From Phylloscopus collybita (taxonomy: Eukaryota > Chordata > Aves > Passeriformes > Phylloscopidae), in NCBI GenBank assembly GCA_027886175.1, contig JAJNNQ010000027.1:2990001-3054000 (forward strand): DNA of 64,000 bases, read 5' to 3'. Made by a program: the position numbers and the translations under genes. Of this stretch, positions 13,701 through 24,821 are shown piece by piece. Position 1 is the stretch's first letter. Every line of letters starts with the position of its first letter. The notes beneath the pieces are model-generated. The model saw only the letters and a program-made list of their open reading frames with translations. It did not search any database and was not told the DNA's origin.

Positions 13701-16700
13701 CCAGTCCAGCTTCAGCCAAAATGGTGGAGAAGGCACATTTTTTTAAAAATAAATGTTTCTGAGAAGGACAGCACAGTTCAGGCTTCCCAGCTGGGCACCA
13801 GGAAGGCATTTCCTCTCAGGGCAGCTTTCATTTCCGAGCCGTGGGGCATCTGCAGTCTCCTCCCTGTGAGGAAGGGGCTGAGCAGACCCCAGGGCTGACC
13901 CAAGACAGAAGTGTTTGTTTTTTTCTTTGGAAAAATATATATCTCCCTGGCAATCCCAGCCCTTCCAGGCTGCCAAACTCCAGCTGCTCCCGAGGTGGGG
14001 GCAGGCAGAGGGGGCTGGCAAGGCTGGAGGAGCAGAGCCCCACGTCCTGGGCTGTGCTTGGGGAGGTTCAGGGTAGAACATCAGGAAAGGTTCTCCTGGA
14101 GGGTTGGTGCAATGCAGTGAGACTGCCTGAGAGGCTGAGGAGGCTCTGTCCTTGGACGTGTCCAGGCCAAGACACAGCCCTGGCAACAGCTCAGGGACCA
14201 GACCAGACCCCTCCCAAGGTCCCTCTCACTTCCACCAGCAGGATGAGAAATCAGTGCAAAAAGAGGTGAATAAAAAACTGACCACAAATTTCAACCAGCA
14301 GCTCCAGAAAAGAGGCACCTCTCAAACAAGTGACTTCATCCCTGCGGGTTAATTAATGCTGAACCTGATAAAGCCTAACTACACTTTTGTTTTAATTCAG
14401 AGGAGGAGCCCCTTGGCAGCTCCCCCTCCACCCCAGGGACACCCATGCCAAGCAAAAACACTGAGGAATGCAGCTCCAGCTCACCTGCTGGCGTAAGCTG
14501 TTTGTTGTCCCACTGCTGGATTCCTGCTGTCCAGGCTGCACTTTGGTCCAGGAACATTTCACCTGTGTGTGCAGGGAGCCAGCTCTGCAGCCAAGGTAAA
14601 CACTCCTCTCAGAGGGCAACACACACCATTTGTTAAGCAAACCCACTGACACTTCGACTTTGTTTGTGCTCAGCCCATCCTGCAGGCTGCCAGGGCAGGC
14701 TGTGCCAGCTCTGCAGGAGTCAGAGGGGTTGTGCTGGCCTGGGGGGCTCTGCTGGGTGAGGAGGGGGCTGCAGAGCAATCCTGGCGAGGGTGGAGGTGCA
14801 AAGCATGGCAGCAGCACCCCAGGCTCATGAGCACCACTGCCCCAAAGAGCAAAACCAGCTGATTTTAGTGGTGGCCTATAACTGGTGAGGGACACTTAGG
14901 AAACGAGGCAGGGAGTGTATTAATGAGGCTGCGTGGAGCTTTTGCAAGCAAGAGACTTTTTTTTTATTATTTTTTTGACTTTTTTTGTACATTTTACAGA
15001 TTGCCCACCTCAGAGGTGGGACTTTTGGGAACTACTGGTTATTTTTTAGAGACTATTATTGAAGCTTTTTTTCTGGGAACAGATGTGGGAGCTTCGGTAG
15101 TTTACAGATCATGACTTTGTGCCTCAAGACCGTGCCTGGGAATAGAATTCTCTAAAACTAAAACATGCAGGCACGAGAGCATGGCAACAGTGGCCTGGGT
15201 TTGGAGGGGGCCAGGGGGAAGGGATGGGGCAGGGCTGGCTCAGGCTGTGGTGAGCAGGGAGAGGCAGCCCAGAGGGAAGAAATGCAAGCAGAGCCTGCGA
15301 GCACTTGTTAGTCCATGCACTGAAGACACATTGGGAAATGCTTCCTAATCCATCAGATCCTTCCCAGGATTGCTGCCTGCAGGCTGAGGGGGGGCACAGA
15401 ACTCAGGCAGTGCAGCCCCAAGGGAGACCTGACCCAAACACTGCCCCAGGTGTGTCTGGTGGTGCACAGACTGTGCAGGATTTCAGAAGGTTGCAAGGAG
15501 ACCTGTGCCTCCAGCAGAGACCAAAACACCCTCCAGCCCAGGCCAGGCCAGCAACTGAGGCACAAAGCAGCACAAAGTCCCTTCACAGGAGCTGGGTGCC
15601 CACCCAGCCAGGACAGACACTGCATTAGCACAGGCTGGCTGGGGTCACTTGATCTCAACCCTGCATGAAAGCAAGCAGGATTTGGGGGCTCTGTAACTGC
15701 TGCTTTGTTTGTTTTACAGGTACAGCTTATTTCAGGTAACCCCTGAAGACAAGTTCAGCGTGGTGCCAGAAGTCCCCCTGTGAACACACTCGTTCAGGAG
15801 GGAGCACACTGCTGGGACTTCAGCATCCCAGGCCACAAACCTGCTTTTGGCACAAGCCAAAACCTCCTTTGCATAAGCCCAAACCTCCCTCAGAGGAGGC
15901 TGAACTCCCCCAGCACACCAACAGAGCTGTTTCTGTGGCTCCCTAAGCTGCAATGCCTTGCCCATGCATTGGAGCCCTTCTTGAATTGATGTTGAACCCC
16001 AGGAACCTCACAGGGCACAGCAGAGAGGTGCCTCACCTCTGGATTCCTGCCCAAGGGTTTGATGCAAGCCTGAACAAACTTTATCTCCAAGGTGAAGTTG
16101 GCATCATCTGCACTCATTCCAGCCAGGGATCTCCTCCCACTCAGGCACCCTCCCAAGATAAAGCTGTCCCAGTTAGTACCAATAGACCCAGTTCAGCACA
16201 AATTGTCTGACTGTTTACATAACCTGGGACTTATCTCTTACTGTACAAACAGAGAAAGCAGGGCAAAATAACACATCTCTGCTAAAGAGACCAACCAGAA
16301 ATTCTGTGCACCCAAAAAAAAAAAAAAAAAAAAAAAAGAAATCAAGATACTCTGGACTGACACCAACTGTGCAAAGAGGTCTGCAGGTCAGGGTGCCCTG
16401 GGAGGGGCACTGGCTGTGTGTGGTGGAGCACTAATCCCCTCTACAAAGTGGTTCTCATAACCACCCTCGTTTGTCTCAGCAGAGCAGCAAAGTCACTGCT
16501 GTGCTGCTGCAGGGCAAGGGGGGGCTCTGCTGCCCCTCAGCTGCCCCAGGCTTGGAGCTCACAGAGCAGCCAGACCCAGCTGTGCCAATGCCACCCATGC
16601 CCAGCACTGGGGAGGTGCTCCCACAGCTCACAGACCATTTCTCTGCTCACGTATTTAACAAGAAGTTAAACTTTCAGTTCCTGCAGACGTCTTTCCCCGT

Positions 16701-16990
16701 GGATCTCTGAGCTGGCTTCCACAGGAAGCTTTTCCAGCAGAAATATCCAGGGGGAAGTAGCTTTGCTGACCCTTTTGCAGACTGGGGGCAGATGGGAACC
16801 ACTCTCAGGGATGGCCCAAACCCTCCTGCCAGGTCAAATCCAGCCAGGAACAGAAGCCCCACAGCCCCACAGGGACTTGTGTGCACACAAAGGAGCAGAG
16901 CACCCAGGGGGCAAGGCAGGGAGGAATCACAGAAAATAATCAGACGAGCAAAACTTCAGCCCTGCTGCTCTCCATCACCCCGCTCTCCCA
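10741..16990. other. Intergenic DNA, no gene recognised
   Basis: About 6 kb of moderately GC-rich DNA with many short open frames in all six frames but no recognisable protein domain or coherent exon chain. It contains A17-type runs near 11441, T12 near 13368, T-rich stretches at 14959-14990 and A24 at 16314-16337. Confidence 0.55.
16314..16337. repeat. A24 homopolymer
   Basis: A run of 24 adenines. No adjacent sequence resembling a retroposed gene was recognised, so it is listed only as low-complexity sequence. Confidence 0.9.
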
Positions 16991-17299
16991 GGTGCCGGGG
17001 GTGTCAGCAGTGTGTTATCCTGGCAGCAGAGGGGACGCAGAGGGGACGTGGCCGTGCTCTCCTGGATCCTGCTTGGATAACTTCAGACATCCTTATTCTC
17101 GCCCAGCCTGGCCGCCCGCGTCCCCGTACACGCTCCCCACCCTCCTCCCGTCCCCGGCTGCAGAAAACCAGGCTGAGCCATCCCGTGCCATCCCCGAGAG
17201 CCGGGCCGCTTTCCCTGGGACTGCCCCGCCGAGAGCTCCTTCGCTCCTTCGCTCGCCATCTCGTGGTGGCAGCAGGCAGCCTGCCACGGCCCGGGGCAT

Positions 17300-17756
17300 C
17301 CCGCATCCCCCGTCCCCTGTCCCGCATCCCGCATCCCACATCCCACATCCCCTGTCCCGCATCCCACATCCCCACATCCCGCATCCCCATCCCACATCCC
17401 ATATCCCGACCCCCATCCCGCACCCCCCATCCCACATCCCCACGTCCCATATCCCCCATCCCGTGTCCCACATCCCCACATCCCACATCCCCATCGCACA
17501 TTCCTCATCCCACACCCCACGTCCCGTGTCCCGCATCCCTCAGCCCGCATCCCCCATCCCGCACCCCCCATCCCGCACCCCCATTCCACATTCCCCATCC
17601 CCCATCCCATATCCCATATCCCATATCCCATATCCCATATCCCATATCCCATATCCCATATCCCATATCCCATATCCCACATCCCCCATCCCACATCCCA
17701 TATCCCACATCCCCCATCCCATATCCCACATCCCACATCCCATATCCCGCATCCCA
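17300..17756. repeat. Heptanucleotide minisatellite (ATCCCNN)n, G3N4 on the - strand
   Basis: About 457 bp of 7-bp units reading ATCCCAT, ATCCCAC, ATCCCGC and variants. A pure core of ten perfect ATCCCAT units lies at 17604-17673. Outside the core, units vary at positions 6-7 and the phase slips occasionally. On the - strand each unit is GGG followed by four bases, so the array offers dozens of consecutive G-triplets, a pattern compatible with G-quadruplex formation. A 7-bp unit translated in any frame gives a 7-residue period, which explains the spurious Pro/His/Ile/Ser-rich open frames. Confidence 0.95.
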
Positions 17757-17805
17757 CAGCCCCTGCGGGGGCCCAGGGTGCGCTGGGGGCGGGGAGGGGC
17801 TGTGT

Positions 17806-17882
17806 CCCCCCGGTGCCCCCCCTGGTGCCCCCCTGGTGCCCCCCCGGTGCCACCCCCGGTGCCACCCCGGTGCCACCAGCGG
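17806..17882. repeat. GC-rich minisatellite, about 12-14-bp units
   Basis: Six imperfect units of the form GGTGCCCCCCCT, GGTGCCACCCCC or GGTGCCACCCC follow one another just right of the heptamer array. This is a second, independent tandem expansion in the same CpG-rich block. Confidence 0.85.
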
Positions 17883-18060
17883 CACTGGAGGCTGCTGTGC
17901 CCCCCAGGCTCGCCCTGCAGCAAGCCCGACCCCCGCCGCCGCCCCCCGCCCGGGGCTGTGGCTGAGGTTACACCCGGGTCACCCCGGCAGAGTCACTCGC
18001 ACCCCGGGCTCAGTCCTGTCCCAGGAATTTCCCCCGATTCCCGTGGGAGAGGCACCAGGA

Positions 18061-20844
18061 GATGAACACAGGTGGGGTGATGATGTCTTGGACACGCAGA
18101 TATTTCATGTTCCCAGACCTATGGCAGACTGTAAAGGTTTGGCTCTCACACCCCCCAGCACAGCCGGTGCTGCCCACCCTCGGGCACCCCAAAATTGCTG
18201 TGGGTGTCACGGCCCAGGCACCCCTGTGAGCACCAGGGAAGTGCCAGGAGAGCTCTCTGTGACAGGGACACCAGGGCAGCTGGGCACTGGCACAGCTTTG
18301 CAGGATCCGGCAGCTTGGCTGAAGAGCTCCAGAGGCAAAGTTCCCATCTCCAACCCTTTTTAACACTCTTTTCCCATGGAGCTACTGCAGGACCCAGAAT
18401 TGTCCCTCCAGCCTGTGCAGCCCCAGGCTTCAGGCTGAGCTCTGCCACGGTGTCACCCTGACCGCTGCTGTGCACACACTCAGATTTCACCCTCAGCCAA
18501 ATGGTTTCTTTAAACCAACACAGGGAAATTTGCCCCAGGAAGAGCAGATGCCTGCAAGCCCTTCCAGACCTGGATGCTGAAGTGATGGCTTCTGCAAGGT
18601 GCCCCTCATGCAGATTCTCCCAGGACCTGCTGTGCCATCCCAGCCCCCTCCTCCAGCACTCCCAGTCCCCTACCAGGCTTCCCTTTTTCTGGCTTTCCCC
18701 TCTAATTTGGGTAGAACAGCACAAAAGGAGCAGTTTTGCTCCCCACCCCCTTTCCATCCTCCCTCCTCCCCTGTCTGGCAGCTCTGTGTTATTATTAAGA
18801 CACTTGAGATTATGGTTGTCTGGAAGTCAAAGAATGACAGGAAAGAACCAGATGCCATCCACTGATAAATTACAGGGGCTTTATGTGGAGGCAGCTGTGC
18901 CATATAAAAGCCATGTTTTTATGCCACACCATGATTTTCCATGTGGCATCGGATGGTTCCAGCATCTGGGCGTCACCGCCAGTGCCTCCCATATATTTTG
19001 CTGAGCACTGTCATTATGATAATGAAGAAATTGCAGCAGACGTTAATTGTGGTTCCTGGTGGCTGTGGAGAGAACTTGAAGGTATCAGAGTGGGCTGGCA
19101 GGGCCTCTCTCACCTCGCAGGGGGGTTCTCCACTCTGTTGGCAGTGGACAAGAGGAATTTGGATGGCTCTGAGTGCTGTGAGCAGCATCCAAGCCCTCCT
19201 GTCCCAGTGGCTGGACCTGCTCAGGGCTGGTGGGTGCTGGTCACTATGATGAGATAAAGCTGTGGGTACTTTGTACAGTTCCCACTGCAGAGATTTGTAA
19301 ATTCCCTTCCCCAGCTCGGTTTTCTCATTATCAGCACAGAGCAGCCATGGGCTGTGCTAAAGGATGGATGGCACAGGGGCAGGGAGATTTGAGCCTCTTG
19401 TGTTGTCACCCCATTGCTCAATTCTCAGCTGGCAGAGCTGTTCTACAGGTGATCCAGCCCTGGGTGTGGGGACAGGGACATTGAGACAGCCCCTCCCAGC
19501 CTGGGCTGATTCACAGTGATATCTCACAGGGCTTTCTCTGGGGATGGTTTCCCTGCCCCAGGAATCCACCACAGGTATGTCCTCCAAGTGGGATGAGGAT
19601 GGGCAGAATTGAATTGCTGCCCTGTGAGTCACTCTGGGGAAGCTCTTTCACACAAAACCTTCCTGCTCCAACCTTCCTGCATTCTTGCTCCACTGCCCTT
19701 GGCAGTGAAAGCCTCCTACCCACCCCTAAGAAGTGCAGCAAGCAGGGGGAGGAAGCAGCCCCTGCATCTCAGAGCCAAGGGCTTGGATCAGAACAGCCTA
19801 AAAGCCTTCTCCCAGAACTCCACTAAAGCTTTTAGGAGTTCCCAAAGCCCACAGAAGCAGGTACCCCCACTTTTCCCCTTCTTGAGGCCTGCCAGACACG
19901 TTTCCTTCCAAACAGCTCTGTACAGACACAGGTGGGACTGATGCTCTGCCAGGACACTGAAGGTCTGACCAGCAGGAGCAAAGCTCAGGAAATCCTCATG
20001 TTTCCTTTCCAGCTCTCTGCTGAGGAGCAGGAGCTGGCAGCAGTGTGTGCCTGTCCCTGTGCCTCCTGCTTGGGCCCCAGAGTGTCCCAGGGCTCCTCTG
20101 GCACCCCGGGATGTCACTGCCAGCTGGGAGAGCTGGCCTGTCCCAGGCAGCTGCAGAGCTGACTTGGGAAATGAGCTCATCCCACCCTCACCTGGCCTGT
20201 GGCTTCATAAAGCAGCCCTCAAGTAGCCATGAGGCAGGGGGGGCTTCCCACTGAACCCTCCTCGTGCTTGTGCCAGGGAAGAGCTCTGCTTGAAGGCAGC
20301 AGCCAGGCACTCCAACACAGCCCTGAACCTCTCCCTCCCCGAGGGCAGCACTGGCAGCAGGAACGTGGCTTTGTTCCCAATGGGCAGTGGAAATCATGAG
20401 GAGTAAATGTATGTGGCTGCAGCTTCAATGGAAAACTCCTTTGGGAGCCCGTGCCTGGTCGTCGAGCTGTCCCACGAGGTGCAGTGTGCCAGGCTCCGAC
20501 ATAAACACAAAATTAAATGTGATCCAAGAGGTGCAGTGAGATTCCCAGGAAAAAATGGACAGAGGATTGTCCTGTGCTGATGCTGCTGACACTGCCAGAC
20601 AACAAGGGGAGCTCCAGTGAGAGGGCACTTTGTTCACTGGGCTCAAAAGCATTTGATATCACGCTGGAACAAAAAAGCATTTGTCGGGATCAAACGGTGT
20701 TTGTGCCAGTTATTGTCCAGCCTCCAGCTCCCAGAAAAGAAGCAAAGAACCGAGATGACCACTGGGCATGACCCCCACGGACAGCTGGAGCAGGACCCTC
20801 CCCCAGGGGTGGCAGGGCTGCTGGGGCATTACCTCACTGCTCAC
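18061..20844. other. Intergenic DNA, no gene recognised
   Basis: About 2.8 kb, moderately GC-rich. Open frames such as 18501-19004 and 19788-20180 have no recognisable domains and no supporting splice structure. Confidence 0.55.
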
Positions 20845-21377
20845 TGTTAGTGTCCGATGAGAGAGATGATCTGAAGAGCAGGATACTCTTTGGGACACGT
20901 GGTTTATTGGTAGTGGGAAGGCAGCCTAACTGGGGAAGAGTCCATAAGTCTAAGGGGACAGGGATCCAGGGGAGCAAGAGAGCGAGTTACCTGTTACATT
21001 CCATTTTAACCCTTTCTATCGTGAATATTCTAATGAGCATCAACCAATCACCTCAAGATACAACACCTACAGAATCTACATACAGCCTGTAGGGACTACT
21101 ATATCACCATACTAATCTACATACTAAAAACCTGAAAAACCACCTTTTCCCTGATACCTGAGAAGGTCCAACCCCTTATTCATCCCTTTGTCTTGGCAGG
21201 GGTGTCACTGAATCACCCAGCCCTGTTTTTCAGCTAGTTTAATCACCTTCTTCTTGCCTAGCACCCTACAGTTCAAATATTGCTTTCAATTCTATTCCTC
21301 TTGTGGGTTTCATACTCTTAGAATCTTTCACTAATAAACTATCTCTGTAGGGCCTTGCTACTTCATCCTCTCTAACA
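20845..21377 (-). mobile_element. Solo LTR of an endogenous retrovirus (antisense), 533 bp
   Basis: The segment begins TGTTAG and ends CTAACA, a perfect 6-bp terminal inverted repeat carrying the canonical TG...CA ends of a retroviral LTR. The flanks are CTCAC (20840-20844) and CTCAG (21378-21382), a likely 5-bp target duplication with one change. On the - strand it reads TGTTAGAGAGGATGAAG..., has an AATAAA close to its 3' end (the + strand shows gtttattggtag near 20910), and ends ...GGACACTAACA. No internal retroviral sequence is attached, so it is a recombined solo LTR. The 5-bp duplication suggests an ERVL-like or gammaretrovirus-like class, but class assignment needs a repeat library. Confidence 0.85.
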
Positions 21378-21717
21378 CTCAGGGATGGCTCAGCCCCACT
21401 GCCCCAAACAGCCACAAACAGCAGCAGTGCCCTGGCTGGATGTGGATGGTGATGCAGGGGCTGACCCTCTACTCCTGCCCTGCCCCACACGTGGGGCCTT
21501 TGGAGGTGCCACGGGGTGGTCCCCAGTGACAGCTCCTGCCTCTGGGCTGGATACAGCCCTGTCACAGGGAGGGATCTCACAGAACTTTCTCTGAAGTTTC
21601 CTCTTTGCTGCAGGTGTCAGTGGGCTCCTGCCAGAGAGCCACCAGTCAGCAGCACTGCAGGGTTAGAAATGGGCAATTCTGTGGATGTTCAGCTTTAAAA
21701 TCTCCCCTACCCAGGTG

Positions 21718-21739
21718 AAAAAAAAAAAAAAAAAAAAAA
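21718..21739. repeat. A22 homopolymer
   Basis: A run of 22 adenines follows tacccaggtg. It is not recognisably the tail of a retrocopy. Confidence 0.9.
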
Positions 21740-22200
21740 GCAGCTTCTCACTCGGGTGTCCCAGTATCCAGAGAGGAACCCTGGCAGGGAGAGGGGCAAT
21801 GTGCCACCCCTGGAGCAGCAGAGCAGCAGCTGTGGGGTCACCCAGGATGTCCAGCACTGCCTGTGTGTGCCCTGCATGGTTTGAGATGCACAGCAGCCCC
21901 ACAGGCTCCCACACACATGCCCTGGGCACAGAGCAGTGCCACGGGCAGCCCCTCATGGGCTGGCACTGCTGGGTGGGGGAGCTCAAACCATGCCAGGCCA
22001 GCATCCTTGCACCAGAGACTGGATTCTGGCAGTGCCAGGAGCTGCCCCCATCCTGTGTGGGGCAGGCACCTCCAGCAGCCCCCCGTGGAGACCCCACCTT
22101 GGAAGCAGCACCCTGGAACACAGGCTCCTTCTCCTTCCTGGCAGAAGGCCTCAGCGGAGAGAAGAAGCCTGGGGAACCAGGGGAGGTTTTCCTACAGAGG

Positions 22201-22277
22201 GGAAAAAAAAGAGAAAAAAAAAGAAAAAAAAAAAAAAAAAAAAAAAAAAAGAAGGAAAAGAAGGAAAAGAAGGAAGA
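22201..22277. repeat. Homopurine tract (A-runs and GGAAAAGAA repeats)
   Basis: About 77 bp almost purely A and G on the + strand, with a long A-run followed by four copies of a GAAGGAAAA-like unit. Mirror-like homopurine sequence can adopt triplex (H-DNA) structures. The lysine-rich open frames that cross it are artefacts. Confidence 0.9.
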
Positions 22278-23149
22278 GGGAGGCTGCCCATCTCAGCTCA
22301 GCTCACTGCTGCCTGGCACCTGTGTCCCGGGGCAGGCGGCCAAGCGGCGGGGCGGGCGCCGTGCCACGGCAGCAGATGGGCACGGAGGCAGCAGCAGCAG
22401 CCCCAGGCCTCAATCCCGCCGCACCAGGGAGGGGACGGCTGTTTAGGGCAAATTTCCCAGCTGAGAATGTCAAAACAGCTGCCAGTCTGGAGTTTATACA
22501 CCTATAATTAAGGGGGTATGTGATCTCTAATCCAGCTCAAACGGAGCTGGATTAATTGGCGGGCCTAAAAATAGCAGCCGTGACCATGTAAGGCAAGCTT
22601 TTGTGCGTGGTTTAAATTGGGAAAGTGGGCTCTGGCTGCTTGCAGGGAGCTGGGAGAGACGGAGGCATCCTTCTGCCTCCAGACAGCCTGTGAGGGCCTG
22701 ATCCTGCTGAGGGACAGGGGGAGGCTGCAGCACTCTGAGCGCCCCAAAGGAACGGCCTGGAGCCAGGGGAAGGAGGCAGGGCAGCAGATGGATGCCAGGG
22801 ATGTGTGTCCTGGGGGAGAGGGAGACTGCTCTGCTCAGAGTGACCCCTTGAGAGCCTCAGGTAGAGCTCCTCTGGTTCTCCTCCCCACACACCCAACTGC
22901 TCCCCACTTTTCCCTGTCACATCGTTCATAAGAGTCCACAGCAAGTTTGCTCACTCTGTTTGTGATGCCCAGAGGCTTTACCTGGTGGAAAGGGACTTTC
23001 TGAACCACTGGAGCCTCCAGGAGACACCTCCACTTTCCCACACTGCTCCTGGCCAGCTGTGCACCGACACAATGGCAGAAGAGCCCCTTTGGCTTGAGCT
23101 CTGTGATCAGCTCCCCTTCTCAAACACTCCTGTACCCACACCCAGACTG

Positions 23150-23480
23150 CAGGGTTAAATTGCTGCTAATTTTTGTTTAATTATCTGCAGTGGCACAAAT
23201 AACTAACAGCATCGATTTGAACTTGGCACACAAAGGAAGGTTCCAAATGGCAAAGCATATTATGGGATCGAATTATTAAACGCAGCTAATGAGAAAAATA
23301 ATGATGTGATGCCAAGCTATAAAAGGTTAGACTTTAAACTTGTCACAGTTCATGAGCAAGAAAGATTTAATCACATTCTTAATCAAATATTTATATGATA
23401 ATGTGTTTTAATCAGAATAATAGCAATTAATTTAGAAAGGAATATATTGTACACTTCCTGTTCGTGCTTTACAGGGTTTT
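23150..23480. promoter_or_regulatory. Candidate conserved non-coding element (AT-rich, TAAT-dense)
   Basis: An AT-rich island in a GC-rich background with many homeodomain cores (TAAT/ATTA) and low-repeat, information-rich sequence (gcatcgatttgaacttggca, gggatcgaattattaaacgc). This texture is typical of vertebrate developmental enhancers. There is no direct evidence of conservation from one sequence alone. Confidence 0.3.
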
Positions 23481-24666
23481 TTTTGTGGTGAGGTTACAGA
23501 GAACATATTTCCTTAGTCAACAATAATTCCATCCCAGCTGGAAGGTATTCCAGCTGTCTGTGATGGGGACAGGCTTGTGGAACAAAGATCAGGAGCAACT
23601 CAAGAGCTGTGGGTGCCCTGCTGGGTCCTGCTCCATCCCTCCCTGGGGCTGGGCAAAGCAGGACCACGCTGGCACTGCCACTGAGCCCGGGCCCCTGGCT
23701 CTGCCCTTGAAGCATTTACTCTTCACAAATGATTGAACTGCTACCTCTCTCCCTCTGAATCCTGCCAAATCTCCTAACTCCCCTTGGAAGCTGATGCTAT
23801 CACCACGAATTCCAGCTGTGTGAGAAGCATCTTAAAATGGCTGCTGTGCTGGAGCAAGGATCCTCTCCTTCCTCTCCTTCCCTTCTGGGCAGGACAGCAA
23901 AGGGACAGAGTCAAAACTCTCCCAGCTCCTGTCCCTCCCCCAGGGCCCTGCTGCCCCTCCTGCCCTGCCTGGCAGAGCTCAGGGCTGCAGCTGGATGCTG
24001 AGCACTCTGACTTCTGATCTGGGCTTTTGGGCAATTATAAAATGATTCTACAATTACAAAAACGGGCAGATTGAAGCAGCAACAGCCCCCACCATCAGGG
24101 TTTGATCCTGAGTGCTGCAAAGAGGGGAGGTGGCTGTCCTGCTCACCCCTGCTGAGGCACCACAGGAAGGGCCACAGGGGGCTGAAGAGGTTGGACAGGA
24201 CGTGTAAATCTGCCAGCTTAAAGAAAAAGAAATACTTCAAACTTCCCCCAAAAACTCAGAATGAAGCTTGTTTGAGATTGAAAGCAGCCTGGAGGACCCT
24301 TTCCAGCAGGCACTCCATCCCCAGAACACCATGAGAAGACACCACCTCTGAGGGAGCTCACTAAAGTCCTTCCAGCTAGGTGAGGCAGCTCTTACAGAAT
24401 CCTGGGGGTTATTTTCATGGAGCCTCCAAAGCACCAGCATTCACTAAATGTGGGCAAAGCGCTTCCAAACACGGTGCAGAGTGAAAGCTGAAGGGGAGCA
24501 TCCCTCACCCCAAATCCCCGGCAAGGATATTTCACATTCCAGGCACAGCCCCCGAGCTTTGCTGAGGGAGGGATGAGACAGGGGCTGCCAGGACAGCAGT
24601 GACCCCTCAGCCACTCACACAGCCCCGGTGGCATGAGCCTCACCCCTCCTGGGTGCCAAATTCCAT

Positions 24667-24720
24667 CCAAAGCACCTGGGAATTCCAGCCAAAGCACCTG
24701 GGAATTCCAGCCAAAGCACC
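24667..24720. repeat. 22-bp tandem repeat, about 2.5 copies
   Basis: The unit CCAAAGCACCTGGGAATTCCAG occurs at 24667-24688 and again at 24689-24710 without change, followed by a 10-bp partial third copy. Confidence 0.95.
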
Positions 24721-24795
24721 GTGCCACTGTCCCAGGCTGGACCTGCCTCCGGATCCTTGGCACACACCTCATGCTGTGCACAGCCAGGCCTCTCC

Positions 24796-24821
24796 CTCCT
24801 CCTCCTCCTCCTCCTCCTCCT
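24796..24821. repeat. (TCC)n microsatellite
   Basis: About nine uninterrupted TCC trinucleotides. It is not in a supported coding exon. Confidence 0.9.

Larger units (their letters stand above)
17040..18060. other. CpG-rich block around a heptamer minisatellite
   Basis: About 1 kb of strongly GC-rich sequence with dense CpG (for example gccgcccgcgtccccg near 17112 and cgccgagagctccttcgctc near 17227). The flanks (17100-17290 and 17880-18010) are non-repetitive and CpG-dense, and the middle is tandem repeat. It could be a CpG-island promoter of an unrecognised transcript, or simply GC-rich satellite-prone DNA. No coding exon is supported. Long open frames here are artefacts of repeats without stop codons. 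Confidence 0.5.

Noticed and set aside
17300..17756. Regular repeats considered as a CRISPR array
   Set aside because: The units are 7 bp with no unique spacers, and the DNA is from a vertebrate. It is a minisatellite.
16792..18363. 523-codon open frame on + (and 394, 260, 165, 147, 127 and 126-codon frames overlapping it on both strands)
   Set aside because: The frames exist because a stop-free 7-bp tandem repeat and GC-rich DNA lie beneath them. All frames on both strands are open, the product is a 7-residue Pro/His/Ile/Ser cycle, and no domain or splice support is seen.
22201..22277. Lysine-rich frames through the purine tract
   Set aside because: Translation of A-runs and GAA/AAG repeats. 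No exon structure.
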